From positions 4,481,594 to 4,545,593 of the forward strand of contig JAJEKV010000080.1 of the NCBI GenBank assembly GCA_021234155.1: 64,000 nucleotides of DNA. Direction: 5' to 3'. Position 1 is the stretch's first letter; each line of letters begins with the position of its first letter. A program made the translations under genes and the position numbers. Below, piece after piece: positions 38,086-48,391 of the stretch. The notes under the pieces were generated by a model. It saw nothing but the letters and a program-made list of their open reading frames with translations, did no database searches and was not told the DNA's origin. This DNA is from Isoetes taiwanensis (Eukaryota; Streptophyta; Lycopodiopsida; Isoetales; Isoetaceae).

Positions 38086-38907
38086 TATATGATTCCTGCG
38101 AGTTATAGCAACAGGCATCGGGTTGTTAGAGAAGCATACTTCTATTCTAGGCAGAAGCATCAGTATTCCATGACCAAGACTTTAAGAGGCAATTCAAATC
38201 GTGATTTAGCGCACTTGGATGTGTGCGGGCGGTATTGCTTGTTTGTAGATGCTATAGAAGACACCAAGCAAGTTCCTACAAAAAGCTATTGCGATTGAAG
38301 AATCCTTCACCAAGTTGAGATATTCCTGTGATTGGAAGACATCCGAAGACTGACCTTGTGCAAGCCAATGAATGGAGCCAGAACCCATAGCCAAAGCCTC
38401 AGCCTCTATATTGAATACCCAGAAATAATTTATGCCATCAAAGCTTTACGTGATCAACTTTATTCTGTATCTAGATCTTTTTTATTATTTTGTCGACCTC
38501 CATTGCCAAGCTATACCAACTGCTATATAGATATATAAGGTTTGATATATTAAGGGATTGCATGTCTGGTTGTGCACTGAATTAGCATCGTGATGTTAAA
38601 TAGAATGCTAATTGCTTCTTTGAAAAGAAAAAGTAAGTCTATTTAAAAGAATGTTTAATTTTAAATTACAAGGACGTTATTGTGCCTACAATGCAATAGC
38701 TATACCTGGGTTGACTTGCAGAGTTGACTGTAATGAGATTCCTCAGAAGGTATATGAGATAGATTTGCTTCTCTACAAGAAATGAGATCAGGTTGATCAG
38801 ATATAGATAGATAGAAAGGGGGGTACTTTCTTGATCAATTTGGACTGAAGTAGCCAACTTGAAAGATCAGAATGGGGAACTTTCTTGTTCAAGTAGAGAA
38901 AATCTAC
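38086..38907. other. Intergenic, nothing recognised
   Basis: No gene could be supported; open frames of about 60-70 codons lack family motifs. It carries the left flank of the composite element. Confidence 0.4.
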
Positions 38908-38911
38908 TTGA

Positions 38912-39497
38912 CCATGCACTTGATACTATCAATATGCCTCCATGCTTGGCTTCTTCTTGTGGCTTTGGATTGCTTTACCCAACTGTTCATCTGCCCAATG
39001 ACTAGTTAGATTTTGGTAAATTGTTAGCTTTGTAAATAAAGCCTTATAATCGGCCGCATTGGGATAATTTTTTTCGAGAACCTTCTTCAATGACCTATAA
39101 TCTTCTTGTCTACATGTTGGTCCATGATATGGTCAGTCGGATCCAAGGCATGGACGGCATCATGTATGTCTGAGTAGGACTTGAGCCAATGAATCAGTAA
39201 ATGAGCCAACAACTCATTTCATTTGGTATTGTCAAATAGTTATTCAGGACCGATGTGCTGTAATGAGGCTTGCACGAGAGGCCAATAGATCCAAACCTTA
39301 CCAATGCTAGAAGTACAAGAATCAAGTCTCCTCAGGGCATCTATAATGGGCCTCATACATTTGACAACATTTTCAACTTCCTTGCAAAATGATTCACGTG
39401 CAACCAGCTCTCTAAGTTGAGCTTTGTGGCAAGCCTTGGCCCATTTACTTCTAGTTTGCTCTCTCTTTAAACAAGTGGGCAGGCTCCAGAAGCACAT
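38912..39497 (-). pseudogene. hAT transposase fragment (within composite copy 1)
   Basis: On the minus strand from 39497: FW-type start (CFWSLPTCLKREQ), then FCKEVENVVKCMRPIIDALRRLDS, which matches the hAT 'fW..v..i....PlvkvLRlvDs' block. After a stop the reading continues as SYSDIHDAVHALDP (like 'aayfLnP'). After a frameshift it continues as KKVLEKNYPNAADYKAL and LTIYQNLTSHWADEQLGKAI up to about 38930. This is the mid-to-C-terminal order of a DUF659 hAT transposase. The dimerisation segment is missing, and so is everything N-terminal. Confidence 0.7.
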
Positions 39498-39524
39498 GGA
39501 CTATTTAAAGCACACGACAAGGCG

Positions 39525-40325
39525 ATGTTGATTATGGAGGAAGCAACATCATTATCCCTAGGTCCCATACAACTACGATTCTTATTTGCAATGGTCTTAC
39601 TTGATCAAGCACCAACGCTTGAAATATGGAATAAGTTCTGTGTCCCTATGAGTCGTGATCTACTAGATCGCTATTCAAACGATGAAGCAATTGCATTTAA
39701 TGAGTCCCTTCACTTGATCAATAATATATTGATGTAGCATGGCACTAACATTATGGCGTTTGGCTTGCAATTACATGGTCGCATCCCGGAGGATGTAATG
39801 CATGAATTGACTGCATTTCCAGATCATGCAACATATTTAAACAGTGCGATGGAGATGCCAAGTATAATGAATGCTAACCAGTTGGAAATATATAACTAAT
39901 TATGCCAGGATTTGGAATGCGCACAAAGCAAGCATCCAATATTCGTAAACGGCAAAACTGGCACGGGAAAGACTTTTGTCCTCAATCGCATATGCCTATT
40001 GATACGAGGAAATCAAAGCACCGTGCTTCCATGTGGCAGGACAATACTTGCTGCTCTCCAATACCCAGGGGGACGAATTGCACACTCGCTTTTCCAAATT
40101 CCTATTGTGGAAAACAATGCAGGTCTGCATTCGTTACTAGAACGAGATTCGGGAGCGGCTCATGGCCCTAATGCCTTGCACACGCATCTTTGGATGCGTA
40201 GCATTATGGGCCATGTTGCAGAGCGGATAAACATTTGACATTCATCGCAAGGAAGTTTTATGCATGTTATAATTGTAGATGAGTGTGGCTTGTCTGAATA
40301 GGAACTAGAGGTACTTGTGACGTAA
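39525..40325 (+). pseudogene. Helitron helicase (PIF1-like) fragment, copy 1
   Basis: The frame starts MLIMEEATSLSLGPIQLRFL. It matches the pre-helicase part of Helitron RepHel proteins (QLRxLFAxxL, WxxF, MSxDLLxR, NESLHLINNILM), then the PIF1 Walker A GKTGTGKTFVLN near 39950, and a Walker B-like IIVDECGLSE near 40275. Stops interrupt it: TAG after NNILM (39735-39737), TAA near 39897, TGA after AERINI and TAG after GLSE. Copy 2 keeps the first part open, so these stops are copy-specific. Only the first helicase motifs are present; the Rep nuclease and later helicase motifs are absent. Confidence 0.8.
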
Positions 40326-40688
40326 CGCCTGCCACTGGTATGGGACGGTGGCGGATGGAACCAACAGTCTAGTAGCCCAAGTTCTTATGATGCTTGCAGT
40401 TTCTCCCTTACACTAGATCCACTAGCACGGGGGGTCTAGACGACGTACTATCTAGATATGGTGGGGTGTCTCTGCTTGGCAGATGGTGGTGGAATCCATA
40501 TGTCTGTACTTGCAGTCCGTTAGTCATTGCTTCTTGTTGATATTACTAGATAACTTTCGTGCATGTTACTAACACGTGGAAGCTTGTGCAGGCTATTTGA
40601 TAGTTGGCGGAGCATCCGTGTCTATAGTTATCTTATGTTGTCACCTTGTTATCTGTATACGTGGCTTTCATGTATATAGCCTCGTAGG

Positions 40689-41320
40689 TTGCAACTAATC
40701 AGAAGGGAACGACTATTTGGAAGGGGTTGAGATTACGGAAAAAAAGGTACATAAAGGGAAGCAAACAAATTAAACAAAGGAAATAACCGAATGGTTAAAT
40801 GAGATAGGGGACAATGGCGACTAGACAATGTGATCTGCCATCCTGCTCAAAATTTAATTAAGCAATTCTTATCTTTGCTACCATTCTAGAAAATAAGGTA
40901 TTGCTGTAAATTAAAATCTTGGCCTTTTATCCAAGAATAATCGATGCCCCTTTTTATTTTTTTGCTTGATAATCTTGATGATGGTTTAGAGAAATGCTTT
41001 TCTAGGTCCCCCTTAAGCTATATACTTGGGAACCTTAAGGAAATAATATTTCCATGATCATTTGCCTTAACCCTTTAATGTGGATCCCCCGTGCCTGCTC
41101 CATATCAGTCTGCCGCGGTTGCAAAGGACAAAAAGCTTAGTTTTTTCGCGCGATTATTGTTGTTGCAATATAAAAGCCACTAGTTTGAGAAATTGAATAC
41201 GAATTTTTCAACTTTCTTGTGAAGCAACACACTGAGTGAATGTATTTGTATGCGCTCCAGTTCCTCTATTTTGACTGTTCAACAAAAGCCAAAGTTAATA
41301 TTGTCATTGCGAGTGCTTGT
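40689..41320. other. Intergenic, nothing recognised
   Basis: No gene, RNA or repeat could be supported. Confidence 0.4.
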
Positions 41321-42838
41321 AATGTCACTGGGCGATAATGACTAGATGAGTCATGACCATGTAAAAACTTTTTGTTAAATGCAATACATTTTTTTGTGCT
41401 TCACAAGTTTTGTGTAAGTAAAAAGTTTAGTACAAGTCCTTACTGTCCAAAGTTCACGGCATTCATATTCAAATACACATGTGCATACTATACTTGTCCA
41501 ACATATTACGTATACAAAAATATGAGTGCCCAAAGTATACGCGTAGTACAAATTCAACATTAGCATGACCACAATATGTATGCCCAAAAAGTATAGAAGC
41601 ATTACAAAATGCAAGTGTTCATATCCAAAGTATCCAATACTTTGAGAAGAATGTTAGAAGCATGGAATAATACTGTGCTATGTTACAGACCCCCCATGTT
41701 AGATGCTCAGTTACTGTGTGGAAGAAAGATTAGCTTTAGTTTGTGCCAAAGGCTAGACCATATATACTACACATAAAATCAAAACCTTCGGATGTATAAC
41801 AATTCATCAGAGTCTTGCCACCAATTTGAATAGGTCTAAATATGATACAAATGTATCCAATGTCCACAATGTGGTGAAGTGAAAACCTCCAATCATGTTT
41901 TCACTTATACATGGCTGATTGAGTTCTAGAATTGTGTCCCTCAAATTAATCAAGGCACTCCAGATGAAACTAATCTACTTAGGTCTTAGAAAGCAAACTA
42001 CATGATAGTAAATACAACTTGAACATTGAGTTAGGGTTGTATTGAGCAACAAAAACCCCTCTCTGATATGGCTGAAAATTCCTTCCTAGAAATCCTACAG
42101 ATTTCAGATGTAGCTCATAAATACTTAGAGACAAAAAGAGTGACGCAACATGGAATAGTTTAGGAAGGTTTCATGGTTTACATGATTTTTTATTTGTTTA
42201 ATCTATCTATTTCTGATGATATATTGCAAGAAGTGCAGAAGAGACTCAATAGATTTGGGGGCTCGACTAGATGGATGGAGGAGATCAAAAATTCTGATGA
42301 TGAAGATGCCATTCTCCCTAAGGCTGAGCTTGAAGATACCTTTATCCTCCTAAAGCAATAAATGATACATGCACTGGCTATAAAGATGCTATTTAAAAGA
42401 AGGGTGGTATGGAGATTTATTAGGCCGAGATCCTGCTTTATGAATCTGTATCACAAGTGGCAACAAAAAAGAGAGGCACATGTACTGCTTCTCATGGCCT
42501 TCACCAACTTCACCATTGCAGATTTGGACATGATGCTCAACATGTTTGGACGAAAGACTGTGATTGATCTGACCATATGCAACATGAAGTGGATGACTCT
42601 TTGACCTTTTACATAAATCTCTTGCTGGTTTTAGAAAAGCTATGTACTATGTTACTTGATACGGTACATGGATCCATTTTATAAGCACCATGGTATTTTC
42701 CGAACTTAAGTTTATGCTTTTGAGTATATCCATTAAGATATACCAACTACTGTAATTTTTCTAAATGGAGTACAAAACAGCCCTCAAAATGAAAAGAGAA
42801 GGAAAAAAAAAAAAAAAAAAAAAAAAAAGCAATGTCAC
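41321..42838 (+). mobile_element. Possible retroposed sequence ending in a 26-bp poly-A
   Basis: A run of 26 A residues at 42803-42828 is followed by 'gcaatgtcacc'. The 8-mer aatgtcac at 42831-42838 also occurs at 41321-41328, which could be a target-site duplication around a 1.5-kb insert. Inside, plus frames at 42173-42361 (EVQKRLNRFGGSTRWMEEIK, EDAILPKAELEDTFILLKQ) and 42362-42604 look protein-like, but I do not recognise a family. They are separated by a stop in the same frame. It could be a processed gene copy or a LINE/SINE tail. An 8-bp match can arise by chance. Confidence 0.3.
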
Positions 42839-42849
42839 CATGATTTGAC

Positions 42850-43430
42850 CATGCACTTGATACTATCAATATGCCTCCATGCTTGGCTTCTCCTTGTGGC
42901 TTTGGATTGCTTCACCCAACTGTTCATCTGCCAAATGACTAGTTAGATGTTGGTAAATTGTTAGCTTTGTAAATAAAGCCTTGTAATCGGCCGCATTGGG
43001 ATAATTCTTTTCGAGGACCTTCTTCAATGACCTATAATCTTCTTGTCTACATGTTGGTCCATGATATGGTCAGTCGGATCCAAGGCACGTCATCATGTAT
43101 GTCTGAGTAGGACTTGAGCCAATGAATCAGTAGATGAGCCAACAACTCATTTCATTTGGTATTGTCAAATAGTTATTCAGGACCGATGTGTTGTAATGAG
43201 GCTTGCACGAAAGGCCAATAGATCTAAACCTTACCAATGCTAGAAGTACTAGAATCAAGTCTCCTCAGAACATCTATAATGGGCTTCATACATTTGACAA
43301 CATTTTCAACTTCCTTGCAAAATGATTCACGTGCAACCAGCTCTCTAAGTTGAGCTTTGTGGCAAGCCTTGGCCCATTTACTTCTAGTCTGCTCTCTCTT
43401 TAAACCAGTGGACAGGCTCCAGAAGCACAT
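42850..43430 (-). pseudogene. hAT transposase fragment (within composite copy 2)
   Basis: Same content as in copy 1: CFWSLSTGLKREQ, FCKEVENVVKCMKPIIDVLRRLDS, then a stop (TAG) after SIGKV where copy 1 reads SIGKVWIYW. The C-terminal blocks are present with the same frameshift as copy 1 plus a small deletion near 43086. The shared frameshift shows that the fragment was already dead when the unit was duplicated. Confidence 0.7.
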
Positions 43431-43457
43431 GGATTATTTAAAGCACACGACGAGGCG

Positions 43458-44250
43458 ATGTTGATTATGGAGGAAGCAACATCATTATCCCTAGGTCCCA
43501 TACAACTACAATTCTTATTTGCAATGGTCTTACTTGATCAAGCACCAACGCTTGAAATATGGAATAAGTTCTGTGTCCATATGAGTTGTGAACTACTAGA
43601 TCGCTATTCAAACGATGAAGCAGTTGCATTTAACGAGTCCCTTCACTTGATCAATAATATATTGATGCAGCATGGCACTAACATTATGACGTTTGGCTTG
43701 CAATTACATGATCGCATCCCGGAGGATGTAATGCATGAATTGGCTGCATTTCCAGATCATGCAACATATTTAAACAGTGCGATGGAGATGTCAAGTATAA
43801 TGAATGCTAACCAGTTGGAAGTATATAACTATTTATGCCAGGATTTGGAATGCGCACAAAGCAAGCATCCAATATTCGTAAACAGCAAAACTGGCACGGG
43901 AAAGACTTTTGTCCTCAATTGCATATGTCTATTGATACGAGGAAATCAAAGCATCGTGCTGACAATACTTGCTGCTCTCCAATACCTAGGGGGGCGAATT
44001 GCACACTCGCTTTTCCAAATTCCTATTGTGGAAAACAATGCACGTCTGCATTCGTTACTAGAACGAGATTCGGGAGCGGCTCACGGCCCTAATGCCTTGC
44101 ACATGCATCTTTGGATGCGTAGCATTATGGGCTATGTTGCAGAGCGGATAAACATTTGATGTTCATCGCAAGGAAGTTTTATGCATGGCATAATTGTAGA
44201 TGAGTGTGGCTTGTCTAAATAGGAACTAGAGGTACTTGTGAGGTAAAGCA
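43458..44250 (+). pseudogene. Helitron helicase (PIF1-like) fragment, copy 2
   Basis: Open for 233 codons (43458-44159), longer than copy 1, with NNILMQHGTNIMTFGLQLHD (Helitron 'LxxxGxxLxxFgLp' block), PEDVMHELAAFPDH, then Walker A SKTGTGKTFVLN (Gly to Ser before KTGTGKT). A 12-bp in-frame deletion follows SIVL. A TGA ends the frame after AERINI, and IIVDECGLS (Walker B) continues in the same frame, then TAG. Since the Rep domain and motifs III-VI are missing it cannot act as a helicase. It is a capture or truncation product. Confidence 0.8.
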
Positions 44251-44929
44251 TGCCGCTGGTATGGGACGGTGGCGGATGGAACCAACAGTCTAGTAGCCCA
44301 AGTTCTTATGATGCTTGCAGTTTCTCCCTTACACTAGATCCACCAGCACGGGGGGTCTAGACGACGTACTGTCTAGATATGGTGGGGTGTGTCTGCTTGG
44401 CAGATGCTATGGTGCATGTGGTGGAATCCATATGTGTGTACTTGCAGTCCGTCAGTCGTTGCTTCCTGTTGATATTACTAGATAACTCTCGTGCATGTTA
44501 CTAACATGTGGAAGCTTGTGCAGGCTGTTTGATAGCTGGCGGAGCATCCGTGTGTATAGTTATCTTATGTTGTCACCTTGTTATCTGTATACGTGGCTTT
44601 CATGTATATTGCCTCGTAGGAGGCAGTACTTGTTCTGTGTACTCTGATGGTTTGATGTGAATACAAATCAAAATTCTTGGTACTAAAATTTTGGTCCGTA
44701 ACATTTTCCTTTTTACAAAAATAATGGATTAAACTCTTTGCATCCAAAATGTGTTAGAAAGAAACAAAAGAGGCAAGAAACATTACCTAAATAGACACCA
44801 TTCCATTGAAGAGAACACTTCCAAACAGTACTGCAAAGGTCTAAATCAGAAAGATTTGATTGGGAATGGAATAGCAGGACCAGTGATATTGTTCTCATTG
44901 GATCTGAATTTGCAACCACCGACAAATAG

Positions 44930-45090
44930 GAATTGTGCCTCCAGATGGTCTGTTGAAATTGTAGGGGTTTTCTACAAAAGGGAGATAATCTCAACTTCGT
45001 TGCTGCAGACATGGATCTCATCTTCCTCATGGAGACATGGAGCATGCAGGGCACAAGCTACCTGACATGCTAGGCTACCAACATTATTCA
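44930..45090 (+). pseudogene. LINE endonuclease N-terminal relic
   Basis: The plus frame around 44953-45060 reads xNCRGFLQKGDNLNF, then ADMDLIFLMETWSMQGTSY. This matches the start of a LINE EEP endonuclease (WNCRG; D-x-I-FL-x-ET with the catalytic Glu). The initial Trp codon is TGA. The match stops at about 45090. Confidence 0.55.
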
Positions 45091-46084
45091 ATAGGCTAAG
45101 GTGTAATGGGATCTGTGCAAATAATAAATATGCCTGCAACATTGCTTGTTTGCATGGGGTCTTGTAATGATGATGGATTTAATTAGTCAAATGATAATGG
45201 TCTACTACATAACCATTGAAGAATAGGTGAGCACCCTGAAATCGATGGCTCACCATCAATTTGTTGTAAGCAGCTGGAAGGGCAACGTGAGCGGCTAGAT
45301 CGGGATCGGCTACTACCGATTTTGGCTCCTAGGCCAGGGCCGACTCCTACTGGATAGTTGCCACGTGGTGATGCCACGTTGACAGGAGATCATATCAAGG
45401 AAGTGGTGGCCTATTAGAGGGAGGCTAGAAGGCTGACAGACCCGGGGAAAGGCTGGAAAAAGGAAGGGAAGCTGGAATTTAGGAGTGGGCAGTTGAAGGC
45501 ATCTTGCAAAGTTTTGTTCAAAACAGAAGAGGGGTGGAAGTTTCCAGGTAATCCATAGAAGACTAACTCTGTAAGGACGACAGAGCCTGCTGGTGGTCTG
45601 CGGTTAAAGAGCAGACTTTAAATGATTACCAAATTAACTCCTTAAGTTCTAATTTGATCCTTGTGGGGATTCCCTCTAGAGAATAGAGGAACTTGCCGTA
45701 AACGGATGCTATTCTAAAACTCCTGCTGAAGGCCTAGAATTGACTTGAGGTAATTCTTAAGTTGTGGGTGCTTTGCCCAGCTTTTGGATATGGCAAGTGT
45801 TATTGAATTAACATATAAGCCTAGCTGCTACAAGGCCATGGCCTCCCTAATGATACTTACTCCATCTCTGATACTTACTCCATCTCTAAGGATAAGCTTG
45901 TGCTTATTCCTCTTGATGCTTGTGAGTGCTGGCGAGATGGACACATGATATCGTCCCATACCAATACCATCTGTCCATCCTGGGTATCCCAAGCATCAGG
46001 TAACTTGGATAGATGATGCACACTCAAATTATAGGCATCCAAGTCACATGTTTGGCTAATTTGTGACACCAAAGCAATTTCACA
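45091..46084. other. Intergenic, nothing recognised
   Basis: No gene could be supported. A tandem 'gatacttactccatctct' doublet occurs at 45853-45890. Confidence 0.4.
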
Positions 46085-46545
46085 TTGAACCATCACATTC
46101 ACTTCTCGAACCCTAAAGAGATCATCAGCAACAAGATTCTTGCCATGCATTTCAACAAGACTGTCCAAGATCCTAAGTTTACAAGATGGGCTCTTATCAT
46201 ACAAGAATTTGAGTTCAAGTATGTTAAGATGGCTCAAGGAGCTCACAATTCAAGTGCCTATTCGAGTAGTGGTGTTGAAATAGAAGAGGAAACAGATCAG
46301 CAAGTAGCATTTCAAGTAGCATTTCAGGATAATGGCATATTATAAGGGTTCATTGAGACCGTGGATCTTTGATATGCTAAGATATACAAGTATTTAGAAG
46401 ATCAGACTTATCCCTCGTCATTTTCAAAGAAACAAAAGCATGCTCTTAGAGTACAAGCAACTGATTATGTGGTGCATGAGGCTATTCTGTATAAGAGGAC
46501 TATGGAAGGGCTCTTGTTAAGGTGTGTTGCTGGTCAGCAAACTCA
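46085..46545 (+). pseudogene. Ty3/gypsy polyprotein relic (RNase H end to integrase zinc-binding)
   Basis: The plus frame reads VQDPKFTRWALIIQEFEFKYV, the typical end of the gypsy RNase H domain (RWaLlLQEFdF.v). After a stop at about 46343 it continues with AKIYKYLEDQTYPSSFSKKQ, HALRVQATDYVVHEAILYKR and LLLRCV. This is the integrase N-terminal zinc-binding region (YP..fs...k..lr..a..Y.l....LyrR...g...rcv). The zinc ligands after that point and the catalytic core are not seen. Confidence 0.75.
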
Positions 46546-46650
46546 AAGGACAGGGAATCATTTGAAGAGGCATGCAACCAACTGAAAAATATTAGAGTGC
46601 TCAAGAAAGCAGTTGGGGAGGAATTACAAAGGCTTACAGGGGACTAATCG

Positions 46651-47345
46651 TTGTCGGAGCTAGGACTCATGCAAAAATACGACGTCTCCAACGACGACCT
46701 GAAGAAGTATGTCTTTTGGTCCAAAGACTTTGTCAAGCAGCAGAAGTTGAAGAACGTTGCAAACCTTAAAGGGGTTCACACGAAAGTTGCATCCGACTTG
46801 AAAAGAAAAGTCGCGTTGGTGAAGCAGACCCCGGAGACGGAATCCACATTCTTTTATCAAGTGTCCACTGGTTTCAAGTGTGCATTGCTAGATGTGGGTG
46901 CAGGTCCCCATGATATCACATTGTTCGTGCTTGATAGCCGAGGCACCAGATGGTCGCTTGAAGACTATAATACGTTCTACAACATATGCGGTGGTTGCAC
47001 GACGAAAATGAATTACACGATTGTCACTATATGCCCCTCCGACATGTCCTACGCATATGCTCTAACTACTGCAAATGACTTAGAATGCGTCAAAGTCATA
47101 CGACCGGCGATCCTCATAGATGAAAACAGGGACAGTGAATATAGCACAGTAAGTAAAATTTCTCATGTGCTTATCATTATGATAGCTATGATGGATGATA
47201 AGGAATATGAAAGGCTTAAGGGAAAACCAGATGGAGACAAACTTGCATGGCAGTGCTATCAGCTAGATGAACGCGTCCTGCGAAACGTCTTCTATCTGGA
47301 GCAAGAAGATAAGGGGAAGGGTATCAAAGACGTGGAAAAAGATGT
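46651..47345 (+). other. Long open frame (244 codons to 47385), unrecognised, possibly transposon-derived
   Basis: The frame is open from ATG at 46651 to TGA at 47383-47385. The last 13-15 codons are antisense pogo transposase sequence, so the native reading probably ends near 47345. The protein has a charged N-terminal part (DVSNDDLKKYVFWSKDFVKQ, then a Lys-rich stretch), a 'GFKCALLDVGAGPHDITLFV' segment, an aromatic/Cys segment (YNTFYNICGGCTTKMNYTIV) and an acidic C-terminal part (DDKEYERLKGKPDGDKLAWQ). LLDVGAG superficially resembles a methyltransferase motif I, but that is weak. I do not recognise the family. It lies between gypsy and pogo relics, so an origin from another element is likely. 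The long intact frame is noteworthy. Confidence 0.4.
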
Positions 47346-47369
47346 GGTCTATCTTTGCTTACCCCTCCA

Positions 47370-48391
47370 GGAACAGAATTTTTGAAATGATCTAGCCACG
47401 CCTCAAACAACTCGTCTGTGATCCAAGCCTTCTTCTGGAATGACATAACTGCACTTGGTTCACCACCTGCAACCAGATTTTGGTTCCTCATCCTTTTGCT
47501 TTTAAATACATAAAGGCTGGGAATCCTAGCACCTACAGCAATCAATTAGACAAACATATTGGTAGACTTATAAAAAAACATGAAAACAACAAAGAATTGA
47601 AGGTAATACCTGAAGCATTCACACAAACCAAAACCGTCATCAATTCTCTACTTTTAGGCACATATTCACTAACATTTTGCATGCCTTTTCGAGCAATTAT
47701 CCGCATTCCCGTCCTGCAACCAGCCTGCTCCCCTGATTCATCACAATTCTAGATTGTATCTGAATCTAAATACAAGTCATCATAAACTTTCTTTAGGGTG
47801 GAATAAAATTTTTCTAAATTCTTGGAGGTCATTGCTCAGACCCATTGCAACTCCACACATTGTGGAGTTCTCATAGCAATTTCTGGATGTCTTCCCCTAA
47901 AACATTTATACCATTTCTTCCCGGGTAATCCATCTTTAAAACAAGTAGGCCTGTTAGTAGTCATTGCAGCAACCCTTTGTTTCATGATATCAAGGATAAC
48001 TGCACGCACTTCATTAGCTAATTGAAGCGCCCAATCAAGAAGCATTTTTTCCTCCTCAATAGTGAGGCCCTTGGGAATAGAACCAAATTTATTTTTGGTC
48101 TTCCCATAAAGATGATTCCTCAATGATGTTTGAGGTATGCCGAAATGCAGGCCAGCCTTTCTTATGGAAAAGATTCCATCCTCAATAGAGTCTAATGCAA
48201 ATTCAAGAGCCTCCATTGTCCATGATCCTCTAGTAAATTTTTTTTCCAGCATTTGTTGGCTTAGGGGCTACAATCATAGGTCTGGAAGACCTGTTCTTCC
48301 TAGGACGAGCAGGAGGAGCTTCATTAGCAACTTCAACCTCTGGATTGCTATTAGGAGCAAATCCTAAAACCCTGTTATTTCTAAGATTCAT
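47370..48391 (-). pseudogene. pogo/Tigger-type (CENP-B-like) DDE transposase, broken
   Basis: Start ATG at 48391-48389. The N-terminal basic region (RPRKNRSSRP) runs to 48240, where a run of eight A residues shifts the frame; seven would restore it. A psq-type helix-turn-helix follows (ALEFALDSIEDGIFSIRKAG, FGIPQTSLRNHLYG), then a CENP-B-type domain (EEEKMLLDWALQLAN, GLPGKKWYKCFRGRHPEIAM). In-frame TGA at 47838-47836 and TAG at 47751-47749 interrupt it. DDE_1 motifs follow: NCDESG (first catalytic Asp), VLVCVNASG, then after a frame change GARIPSLYVFKSKR, WITDELFEAWLDHF and RPHLF, where the match ends just before the second Asp (LLDGH). The rest is missing, replaced by the 46651 frame's sequence. 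Confidence 0.8.

Larger units (their letters stand above)
38908..40688. mobile_element. hAT/Helitron composite element, copy 1
   Basis: A segment of 1781 bp that is nearly identical to 42845-44620 in the same orientation. Both copies begin 'ttgaccatgcacttgatact' and end 'gcctcgtagg'; flanks on both sides differ. The left third is a hAT transposase fragment on the minus strand, the middle is a Helitron helicase fragment on the plus strand, and the last 400 bp are non-coding. No target-site duplication or terminal inverted repeat is visible. Ends do not show Helitron TC/CTRR. Confidence 0.85.
42845..44620. mobile_element. hAT/Helitron composite element, copy 2
   Basis: Second copy of 38908-40688, same orientation, 1776 bp. 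Differences are a few substitutions per hundred bases plus short indels: a 6-bp difference near 43086, a 12-bp deletion near 43960 and an insertion near 44405. It begins 17 bp after the poly-A tract. After the shared end 'gcctcgtagg', copy 2 continues 'aggc', making a small gcctc/gaggc stem that copy 1 lacks. Confidence 0.85.

Noticed and set aside
45875-46246. 123-codon minus-strand frame
   Set aside because: Opposite to the gypsy RNase H relic, which has recognisable motifs on the plus strand.
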